A stretch of 18,886 nt of DNA from the NCBI GenBank assembly GCA_016714785.1, contig JADKCC010000023.1:1-18886 (forward strand). The letters are read 5' to 3'. The position numbers were made by a program, and so were the translations under genes. Of this stretch, positions 1 to 7,638 are shown in pieces. The notes beneath the pieces were generated by a model. The model ran no database searches, was not told the DNA's origin, and saw nothing but the letters and a program-made list of their open reading frames with translations. Each line of letters starts with the position of its first letter. Position 1 is the first letter of the stretch. The stretch comes from Saprospiraceae bacterium. GTDB lineage: Bacteria > Bacteroidota > Bacteroidia > Chitinophagales > Saprospiraceae.

Positions 1-2390
1 AATCGCTATATTTAGCAAAAATTCATTAGGACTATTTTAAATCAAAACTATTTTTTCTGCCCTGACTTTAGAAAATAAGTGCCGCATCCCAAATTATCAA
101 ATTTAAGATGAGTTTCGCTTAGATTGAGCCAATTGGATTTTTCATTCCTTCTAGCTTGTATTGATAAGTGTTGCTTTGAGAATTAGGTAAAACTTAGATT
201 AGAAAACAAATCAATATTATTTTTGATCTTATTTTTAGGTCTAAAGTTTGTCCAGAATTTGGCATGGTATCCAACTGCAAAGTTGACGATTTTCATATCA
301 GATAAAATTGTTCTTCCTATTTAAGCCATTTTTAAAACATCTAAACTTATACCATTTATAGCGAGATTTTGAGATATATAAACAGTTTTGATCGATTAGA
401 AATTGTAGTAGCAGGCGTAGGCACCACTCCAATATTGGAATTGTAATAATTGAAATTTGTTATCGCATTTTTTTATATATTAAATCGAGTGATGCCACTA
501 TCTGTAGAAATCCATACATTTTTCTCATGATCTCATGATTATGTTCCTGTAATCACCCAGTGGCTTATCTCTGTAAGTATCTTACGTCAAAAGTAGGAAT
601 TCCTTTGGTTACATCCATCACACAAAAACCATTGAATGAAGTGATTACTAATTTTCTTTTGAAAGAGACATCATCCCTTCCAAACTCTTCAATATTCTAA
701 CGTTGGGTAATCCTTTGAGTAAGTTTAATTTTTTGCTTTAGAATCAAAACAATATAAAGTATCATCTTCTTCATATTTTTATAGAAATATCCAAATTTTG
801 CCATCTGATGCTACAGTGAATCTCAAGGCATATTCTTGACACTCTTGATCCATTGATAAACCTCCTGATATGTGCTTCTTCTATGACTTATTTTCGTGCC
901 CTATTATACATATACATCCGACTTAACGATCCCATCCAAAGTCGTTGCCATGTCGATCTTCATTGATTTTAAGAATCTTGGGGATTTCTTTTTTTCAATA
1001 TTCAATTAGGTACTATTAATTTGCCTTTTGCTAGGTCATCAGACCAACTAACCTTTATTATTGGATGACAGCCATAAGATATTTTTAGAATCAAATAGGA
1101 AGTAAATGGTTGTACTTTTTGACAATATGGTTTTCAAACTGTCGGTATATCTAATTTCTCTCGATTTTGGATGATATCATATCTGAAAAAGATTCATACC
1201 CAGTTACCAAAACCAAATAAGCTGCTATCTTTTGACTGCCCGAGATTCAAAATTAATACCTCCACTTCAATCTGATTGGCTATTTGATAAAGTTAGATCT
1301 ACATTTGTACATTGCACGGTTTGTAAGTGGTCATATCTATGCAGACCTTGATAAGTACCGATCCACATACCTTCCGTTTTTTGTTGGTTCAAAATAAAAT
1401 CCAGGCCCCAGTATGAACACCTTGAGGGTCAATGTGCTTGGATGTCTTGTAACCTTTAAATTCATGGTGTTGATGTCAAATGTTTTGACACCAACCAAAG
1501 TGCCCAATCATAAAATATTTTCTTCCCTTTGAATCCAGATTGATTTATGGTTATTGCCATTTTGCACCTTTGTTTTATCTGCAAAGTGTAACTAGACATA
1601 GATTTAGATAGGATATCAAATTTCATTAAATCCATTAACCCAACTTCCTATCCATAGGGTATTGTTTTTTATTTTTAAACATAGACCATAAATCCATCAA
1701 TCGCATTTTACCTTAGGTCGCGTAACCAGGGTCGATGGAAGCTTGGTAGTGCACTTTTGACATCATACTGCCACAAACCATCATTGGCTGCCAACCAAAA
1801 TCCGCCATTTCCATCCATCTCAATATCATAAATTCCAGAGTTTATATTTTTTTCAGGAATGGTTTAACTTTAAGATTCACTTCTTTTCCTGGGAATATAG
1901 TAATTCTTGTTTTGTACTAACCACACTTTACATCACTTGCGTTCATCATAGCCAAGGTCGGCATTCCAGAACTTATTTTCTACATCAATGCCTTTTGAAT
2001 CCAATTCTTTTGGATTTGCCAACTTAGTATCGTAAAAACATTTAAATCAGGTAACGCAGTAATCCACAATCGACTGCGTTTGTCTTCCACCATATTTCTT
2101 ATATAATTAGACGAAATCGTAGTAGAGCTTCTTCAAAAGGATTTGATCTAAAAGTTCTTAAAAACATGTCCACTCATCTTACAAGACCCTGCTCTGTGCC
2201 TATCCATACAAATTCATCTTTAGTTTTTCTCAAGACACAAGCTGAAATGAATTAAAAACCCTTGAACAGCATTGTAATGATCAAAAAATAATATCTCTAT
2301 TCCAATGTCCGTCTTATAGTTATTTGTGCATCCAAAAAACTAATAGAAAAACTAATAAGACGGTATGAAGGCTTTTGACTATCAAACAAA
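1..2390 (-). pseudogene. Decayed propeller-type two-component sensor (reg_prop repeats + Y_Y_Y domain), 3' end outside window
   Basis: No long frame survives, but conceptual minus-strand translation across stops and frameshifts gives recognisable pieces in the expected order. Near 2173-2228 there is a reg_prop-like KDEFVWIGTEQGLVR. Near 1755-1835 there is DGNGGFWLAANDGLWQYD. Near 75-240 there is a Y_Y_Y-like stretch with FRPKNKIK and then NLGCGTYFLK. In intact homologues this order (signal peptide, propeller repeats, Y_Y_Y, membrane helix, then histidine kinase or HTH) forms a membrane sensor that detects extracellular ligands, often polysaccharides. No kinase domain is visible, so it would lie left of base 1 or be lost. 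The start is uncertain; a hydrophobic stretch near 2330-2360 could be the old signal peptide. Its neighbour on the same strand is a decayed response regulator, which suggests a former sensor-regulator pair. The family call is fairly safe; exact ends are not. Confidence 0.7.
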
Positions 2391-2424
2391 GTTTACATTA
2401 ATGATTTTTAATTCTCTATGAAGA

Positions 2425-3076
2425 AACTAAGTCTTTTTTCGATAAATACCTATGAACAGCTTCTGTGACCGAATGAACGTGCAATTTTTCATATATGTTT
2501 TACGTAGGTACGCACCGTATCTAACTAATGATCATTTCTAATTGCACACCATCTTATAACTTAGACCTTTGATAGCAATTTTAATATTTCTACTTCGCGT
2601 CTAGAAAGACGTTATGTTGATTTCCTGAAGCCTTCCCTACAGAAAATGGCAATTGGTAGGACTCTTTTTTCGCATTAGATGGACCGACAGGCACCGCCAT
2701 TCTTCTGAAGTCTTGGATAGCTGTTAATGATTTAGTCAATGAATTTTTTGGCAAGTGGAAGAGCCAGTTGCACCTGCTTTCAAAGCATTAAATGATACGA
2801 TCATCATCAAAAACCAGTCTTATGATTACCTCTACCTCTGATAAACAGATTTTAGCTCTTCTGACACCTTCTATACCCTGTAACATTCAAAGAAAACAAT
2901 ATCCATAATAATAACATCCGCACAAATGCTTTAGCATTCTGAATGACATCAATAGAGTGACCAAACTCCGCCTGCAAGCTCAACACCTTCCGACTCTCGA
3001 ATGACCGATGCCAAATTTTCTCTTAACCCCGCATTATCTTCGTAAATAGCTACTTGGATCTTTGATAACTAAGGAC
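2425..3076 (-). pseudogene. Decayed NarL/LuxR-family response regulator
   Basis: On the minus strand the receiver domain starts near 3070 with KIQVAIYEDNAGLRENLA, which carries the acidic pocket residues, and stays open for about 45 codons before a stop near 2950. After frameshifts the phosphoacceptor region reads ADVIIMDI (Asp codon near 2899), followed by GIEGVRRAK. A LuxR-type HTH is readable near 2440-2600, with SRREVEIL in broken frames and NIYEKLHVHSVTEAV near its end. This is the typical end of a NarL-type regulator that binds DNA after phosphorylation by a partner kinase. Several stops and indels make it non-functional as sequenced, and no ATG start was found at the expected place. 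It lies just downstream of a decayed copy of the window's recurrent palindrome promoter (3097-3152, minus strand) and just upstream of the decayed sensor gene. Confidence 0.75.
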
Positions 3077-3096
3077 GATATGTTAAATTCTAACAG

Positions 3097-3152
3097 CAAA
3101 AATAACAAGAAAATTTTGTAATTTATAAATGAAATGTCACATGATGATGAAA
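3097..3152 (-). promoter_or_regulatory. Decayed palindrome-promoter module, minus strand
   Basis: Read on the minus strand, TTTCATCATCATGTGA (3152-3137) matches 14 of 16 bases of the palindrome TCACATCATCATGTGA seen at three plus-strand sites. It is followed after 9 nt by a weak -33 position (TATA, 3127-3124) and after 19 nt by TATTTTTG (3104-3097), which fits the Bacteroidota -7 consensus TAnnTTTG. The left half-site is damaged, as expected if it has decayed along with the response-regulator pseudogene it faces. Confidence 0.5.
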
Positions 3153-3310
3153 TAATAATGGAAACATAATTTTCTAAATTGAATTAAAAATGCTAAATCA
3201 AGTTATTAATACCTTAATTAGGTACATTACTGTCACTAATAAGACCAAATATGAATCTTCAGAATACTTGCAAGTCATTATTTTATTGTTTTTGCTATCG
3301 GTTGGATAAG

Positions 3311-4599
3311 TTAGGTCAAAAAAGAACCAGCCATTGAAACTCCTAACCCTGGCAAACCATAAAGACCAATATGGAACTCTTTGCAGATATCCCCTACAAT
3401 ATCAGACGTAACAATGTATGAAATAAATCAAAGGGCATTTAGTGTTTCAGGTGATTTTGAAGGTATTATGTTGACGCTTGATTCTATCAAGGAATGGGGT
3501 GTCAACGTAATATGGCTCATGCCTATCCATCCTATTGGTAAAATTAAACAGTTAATTTCTCCATATTGTATCCAAAATTTATGAAGTTAACCTTGAATAT
3601 GGAAATCTAGAAAAATTGTGACTATTAGTTACAGAAGCACATAAAAGAAAAATGGTTGTAATATTAGATTGGGCTGCCAATCATACTGGGGACAATCCAT
3701 GGATTCAAAATAAAGACTGTACTTCCAGATGCCAACGACAACATCACATCCCCTGCAGGTACAAACTGCAAGATGTAGCCGATCTCAATCTTGACAATGC
3801 TGTTCTGTGAGACAAGCTAGATAGAAGCTAAGAAATATTGGCATTGTGCCAATATAGATGGTTTCCGCTTGTGATGCAGCCGATTATGTTCCATTTTCTA
3901 GGAGGTGATAGACTTCCGCTACGCAAGATCCCTAATCGCAAAATCATCATGCCGGCAGAAGGTGCCTCGAAAAGACCATTTTTCAGCAGGTTTTGATATA
4001 AATTTTGGCTGGGAGTTTTCAGTAAGGCAAAAACTATTTTCAAACCAATCAAACTTCGAGGATTTTATTAGCACATCAGTCTGAGTATTCTGGTAGTCCT
4101 ACTGGTACACAAAGGTTACGCTTTACATCCAATCATGACGAATGTGCTTTGGGATGATACTCCTTTTTTAGGACTTTTGGTGGTAAAATGGTCGATGGCT
4201 GCTTTTGTCATAACTTCTTATATGGGTGGAATTCCTCTCATCTCAACAACGGACAGGAAGTAGGTTGTCCCGTAAAGCTGCCCTTCTTTAGTAAGTCGCC
4301 TATCAATTGGCAAACCAATCCCTGATATGCTTAAATTATATCAAAAACTGATTGCAATTCGTGCAGCCAATCAGGCTCTAAAAACAGGAATTTTGAACAT
4401 TTTTCTACTAGATATAGTGGCATTCAGCCGCAAAGCTTTAAATAATGAAGTATTGATTTTAGTCAACGTACGAAATAGCAATAAATCTTTTGCTCTGCCA
4501 AACACTTTAAAAAATACTACTTGGAAAGATGCCATGAGTGGTGAAACCTTCAAACTTATTTCTGAAATTGAACTAAAAGCCTTTGAATATAAGTGCTGA
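3311..4599 (+). pseudogene. Decayed GH13 alpha-amylase-family gene
   Basis: The remnant reads in several frames. It begins near SDVTMYEINQRAF and GVNVIWLMPIHPIGK (3381-3545), a typical GH13 N-terminal barrel. The four GH13 motifs are visible: region I DWAANHT (about 3667-3690); region II DGFR then DAADYVP, interrupted by an extra base near 3870; region III with the acid/base Glu in MPAEGAS (about 3948-3970); region IV TSNHDE (about 4122-4142). The C-terminal part MLKLYQKLIAIRAANQAL runs from 4327 to the stop at 4599. An intact protein would hydrolyse or transfer alpha-glucans in the periplasm or at the surface. Possible signal-peptide or lipoprotein sequence occurs in broken frames near 3270-3310, so the true start is unclear. 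At least five frame changes or stops make it a clear pseudogene. Confidence 0.85.
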
Positions 4600-4661
4600 T
4601 AAAGTAGCATCAAAGTTGTAATTTTTGACTTAGCCTCCATGTCATACTAAGCTTTTCAATC

Positions 4662-4718
4662 TCACATCATCATGTGAAAGGGTATTTTTGATACCCAAGT
4701 CGATAAGTCGTAATTTTG
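4662..4718 (+). promoter_or_regulatory. Palindrome-promoter module upstream of the LytTR remnant
   Basis: TCACATCATCATGTGA lies at 4662-4677, a 6-bp inverted repeat with a 4-nt spacer. It is followed after 9 nt by TTTG (4687-4690) and after 20 nt by TAATTTTG (4711-4718), a good Bacteroidota -33/-7 pair. The whole stretch to the ATG at 4743 resembles 7101-7181 upstream of the intact LytTR gene, so promoter and gene were probably duplicated together. It would also serve the repeat gene at 4957. Confidence 0.75.
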
Positions 4719-4742
4719 TGGCCAAATATAGTGCTGATAAAC

Positions 4743-4856
4743 ATGGAATTAGTAAAGCAAACATTTTCTGGTACACCTTTGAGCGTAGGAGAAAACAATT
4801 ACACAGAAATCTTTTTTAAAGATTATTCTATTGGCAAGTGTGGAGCAAGGACATAA
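4743..4856 (+). pseudogene. LytTR regulator remnant (37 codons), paralogue of the gene at 7182
   Basis: A short open frame starts MELVKQ, against MKLVKQ in the intact LytTR protein at 7182. After about ten unrelated residues it reads ENNYTEIFFKD, against ESNYTEIHYLDG in the intact protein, and stops at 4854-4856. About 45 residues between these two blocks are missing, and so is the DNA-binding remainder of the domain (the HKSYVVN region). The most economical reading is an internally deleted and truncated copy of a LytTR gene that still has its promoter. It sits directly upstream of the exported repeat protein at 4957, mirroring the order LytTR then exported protein at 7182-9186. It could be translated as a 37-residue peptide, but nothing suggests a function. 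Confidence 0.7.
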
Positions 4857-4956
4857 TATTTCAAAAACATCATCAGTAGAAAAACAATAGACACCATCTC
4901 ATGAATAATAGAAATCAAAATTTAAAATTAAATATGGTTATTAAAAATATTTTACA

Positions 4957-6559
4957 ATGAAAATATCAAAAATAAAAATCGTGAAGAGATTTAATTATGT
5001 GTGCATCTTCTTATTTATAATAGTATCTGGAAGACTAACCGCACAAAATGTGGGCATCAATCATAATGATCCGTTATCTACCTTAGATGTTGCCGGGTCC
5101 ATTCGAGTGCAAAGTCCTATAACATTTTCCTCTGCTACACCAACACCTGCACAAATTTACACAATGAACAATACAGCATCAATACAAAACATACCATCAG
5201 CTGATTCTGTTTTTAGGGTATTGGATCCTGGAGGAGCAGGCCCTTATTTTAATAACATGCAAGGAAATATTTTTATTAGTAATGCTCTTGGGTGTAAGAT
5301 CAACTTCAATGGTACTGATTTTGGAATAGGGCCAGGAGATACAGTATGGATTAGTAAAAAAAGTTATCCTAATTGTAGAACTAATTATCTTCATAGATAT
5401 CTAAATACTACTTCTGTCCCTAATGAAATAGTGGTTGGTGGTAATATTTACATTATATTCAGATCTAACCGAAATGGTAATAATGGGGTAGGATTTGACA
5501 TGACAGTAACTAGATTGTATGCTGTACCCAATACCAATGATCCAATAAATGCTTTAGGCAATGCTTTTTATTTTGATGATAAGACTGGAGCTATTAGAGT
5601 AGGATTATTGGCTAATGGAGTGGTAGGTCCTTATTCAACAGCTATGGGTTATAATACAACTGCAAGTGGAAATTTTGGGGCTACAGCTATGGGTTATAAT
5701 ACAACTGCAAGTGGAGATGAAGGGGCTACAGCTATTGGAGATTATACGATAGCAAGTGGAGATGAAGGGGCTACAGCTTTTGGATCTAATACAACCGCAA
5801 GTGGAGATGAAGGGGCTACAGCTTTGGGAATACATACAACTGCAAGTGGATATGTTGGGGCTACAGCTTTGGGAATACATACAACTGCGAGTGGAGATTA
5901 TGGGGCTACAGCTTTGGGAATACATACAACTGCAAGTGGATATGTTGGGGCTACAGCTTTGGGAAGTATTACAACTGCAAGTGGAGATTATGGGGCTACT
6001 GCTTTGGGTTATTATACAACTGCAAGTGGATATGTCGGGGCTACAGCATTAGGAAATTATACAACTGCAAGATCTTTTGCTTCATTGGCTACAGGAAGAT
6101 TCAACGATACCATTGTCGGGTCCAACAAAACCGCTTGGGTACCTACTGATCCTCTAGTCACAGTAGGCAATGGCATAAGCAATGCAGCAAGAAGTAATGC
6201 ACTGACTATATAAAAATGGCAATACTGATCTCAATGGCTTTGTGAGATTGGGTAAAGTTACTGATGATGCCCCAAGGATAAAAATGAAAGAATTAACACC
6301 TGCCAATACAGATGCAGTTTTCAATGGCTCAGAACCCTTTCCTCACGGGGTTACTGGTTCAAAAATTCTAAGTGTAAATATATTGATTGAATGGACTTCA
6401 GGATCTTTTGCTTCGCCAGAATATGGATCAAGTGCCAACTTAAAATATAGCTATTATATCAGTGGTAGTGATATTATTATTCAAAATAATTGTCCTTCTA
6501 TTGGTGAATGCTTAATAAATGGTAAACAAGCCAAAATATTGATAACATATAAGGAGTAG
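4957..6559 (+). pseudogene. Exported YadA-head-like repeat protein, frameshifted near its 3' end
   Basis: The first frame (4957-6213) encodes 418 residues: a signal peptide ending near RLTAQ, an NVGI...PLSTLDVAGS module common at the start of Bacteroidota exported repeat proteins, a beta-rich stretch (about residues 50-220), and then nine to ten 15-residue repeats of the form ATALGxxTTASGxxG (about 227-376). This matches the YadA head repeat, which folds as a trimeric left-handed beta-roll in adhesins. The reading then shifts: frame 2 continues from 6209 with YKNGNTDLNGFVRLG and runs to the stop at 6559, supplying a plausible C-terminal beta domain. Loss of one TA unit in the TATATA tract near 6206-6211 would explain the break. 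No YadA membrane anchor and no T9SS tail are seen. A genuine pseudogene, a sequencing error and a slippage switch are all possible. The likely role, adhesion or a surface fibre, is inferred. Confidence 0.7.
5635..6084 (+). repeat. Tandem 45-bp repeats encoding YadA-head-like units
   Basis: Units of 45 bp begin at 5680, 5725, 5770, 5815, 5860, 5905, 5950, 5995 and 6040, with a diverged first unit from 5635. Each encodes one 15-residue beta-roll turn. From about 5815 the units alternate between tatgtt and gattat at the variable position, so there is a 90-bp higher-order period. This suggests that pairs of units were duplicated recently. Confidence 0.9.
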
Positions 6560-6613
6560 GGCAATACTTCGGCAAGTTCAGTATAAATTTTAACAAAATT
6601 AGATTAATGATGC

Positions 6614-6863
6614 GGTAACCTGAGTAGTTGTACTTTGTCATATTTGAAGTAAATAAGTTTTCTCACCACTTCATGGTTCGAAATGACGATGTTTGAAATG
6701 GAAATGTGGGAGAGAAAGGGTGTTCGGCCATGCCGAACACCCTTTCTCTCCCACTTAAATTCTAATTCTATGTCATTTCGAAGAAGCTTTAGCGACTGAG
6801 AAATCCATTTTTTTAGACTCAAATTTTTGAAAATACTAATTTGACAAAGTAGAAGTAGATACC
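6614..6863. mobile_element. Nested palindromic element, MITE-like or intergenic repeat
   Basis: The centre is a perfect 23-bp hairpin, 6706-6728 against 6732-6754, with a 3-nt CAT loop. Outside it, TTCGAAATGAC (6677-6687) pairs perfectly with GTCATTTCGAA (6772-6782). Further out TTTTCTCA (6658-6665) roughly matches TGAGAAA (6798-6804). TACTTTGTCA (6631-6640) pairs with TGACAAAGTA (6842-6851), and GGTAACC near 6614 roughly matches GATACC near 6859. The whole 250 bp is thus an imperfect palindrome without coding sequence. The GTCATTTCGAA...TGAGAAAT arms resemble an interspersed repeat I recall from other Bacteroidota genomes; that is memory, not a search. No target-site duplication was identified. 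It could also act as a bidirectional terminator for 4957-6559, though no clear T-run follows the hairpin. Confidence 0.65.
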
Positions 6864-7100
6864 AAATATCAATTACGAGTCACCATTATTTGACAGGTTC
6901 AAAACACAAATTAGTTTTTTCTCATCATTCTATAATATGAATTTTGCCCCGAGAATACCTTATTGTATATTTTCAGGATACGGACATAAGCAATATTGTA
7001 GTTACTAACAAAAGTTATATTGCCTATCATGCGTCATCAGTTTACTTTTGCACCCGATAGGCTATTAATTTTTTGAATGATGCGCTATCTTTATATATTC
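6864..7100. other. Gene-free spacer between the palindromic element and the LytTR promoter
   Basis: Together with 6560-6613 this completes a gene-free gap of over 600 bp. It is AT-rich and no supported coding sequence was found. A TACTTTTG (7043-7050) fits the -7 consensus but has no -33 box at the right distance. It is bracketed by a 7-bp inverted repeat, GCCTATC (7022-7028) and GATAGGC (7056-7062), whose meaning is unknown. Confidence 0.5.
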
Positions 7101-7157
7101 TCACATCATCATGTGACAGGCCATTTTTGATACTCTGCTCTGATGGACATAATTTTG
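7101..7157 (+). promoter_or_regulatory. Palindrome-promoter module upstream of the intact LytTR gene
   Basis: TCACATCATCATGTGA (7101-7116) is followed by 9 nt, TTTG (7126-7129), 20 nt and TAATTTTG (7150-7157). Transcription would begin near 7164, leaving about 18 nt before the ATG at 7182 and arguing against any start upstream of it. The palindrome centre would be about 55 bp upstream of the start site, a usual place for an activator. It is a candidate autoregulatory site for the LytTR protein. Confidence 0.78.
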
Positions 7158-7181
7158 TACTAAATATATTAGAAAATCAAT

Positions 7182-7595
7182 ATGAAATTAGTAAAACAAG
7201 CATATCCCACACCCAATCTAAAGATAGATACGGAACCAATCATCCTTCGCCATGAGCCATCGCTTCATGCTGCTATCGAGGCATCAGGTCGCATAATGCT
7301 GCCTCTCCCTGGAGGATATCAATGCTGTAAACCAGAAGACATCTTGTATCTAAAAGCAGAGAGCAACTACACAGAGATTCATTACTTAGATGGTTCCAAA
7401 AGATTATTGTCCAAGACGCTGAAAGTACTGGAAAATATCCTGCCACCTCATCAGTTTTTTAGGGTGCACAAAAGTTATGTAGTTAATGCAGCTCATATTA
7501 CGGATATCATCCTATCCACCCATGAGAGTGCCGTAAGGCTTATTGGTGGGCATACCGTACCGGTGAGTAGGGATAAAAAGTGCATTATAAAATAA
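7182..7595 (+). CDS. Free-standing LytTR-family DNA-binding regulator
   Basis: This 137-residue protein has a variable N-terminus (1-40) and a full LytTR domain (about 45-137). The family hallmarks are visible: ILYLKAESNYTEIHYLDG, the SKTLKVLE helix region, FFRVHKSYVVN, and a closing HTVPVSRDKK. LytTR domains bind DNA through a beta fold and usually regulate secreted factors or envelope genes. Here there is no receiver domain, so control by phosphorylation is not apparent. The 7182 start is chosen because a strong promoter (-7 box 7150-7157) lies just upstream and the remnant at 4743 begins with nearly the same residues. The gene is followed after 43 nt by an exported FGE-fold protein on the same strand, suggesting co-transcription. 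Control of the surface genes around it, and of its own promoter, is inferred. Confidence 0.88.
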   Translation: MKLVKQAYPTPNLKIDTEPIILRHEPSLHAAIEASGRIMLPLPGGYQCCKPEDILYLKAESNYTEIHYLDGSKRLLSKTLKVLENILPPHQFFRVHKSYVVNAAHITDIILSTHESAVRLIGGHTVPVSRDKKCIIK

Positions 7596-7638
7596 TAAAA
7601 TACAATTTACAGAACAATCATCAAAAAAACATAGTAAA

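Noticed and set aside
5635..5925. Minus-strand open frame with Ser/Cys-rich repeats opposite the head-repeat region
   Set aside because: It is the antisense shadow of the 45-bp tandem repeats; any repeat whose length is a multiple of three gives open frames on the other strand.
6706..6754. The 23-bp hairpin as a simple rho-independent terminator
   Set aside because: There is no following T-run and further arms extend the symmetry to about 250 bp, so a repeat element fits better, although it may still stop transcription.
7022..7062. TACTTTTG flanked by GCCTATC and GATAGGC as a sixth regulated promoter
   Set aside because: No palindrome or -33 box stands at the spacing found in the other copies; a chance -7 match in AT-rich DNA is likely.
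7073..7255. 60-codon plus-strand frame before the LytTR gene
   Set aside because: It overlaps the palindrome, the -33/-7 boxes and the start of the LytTR gene, and its product has no recognisable feature.
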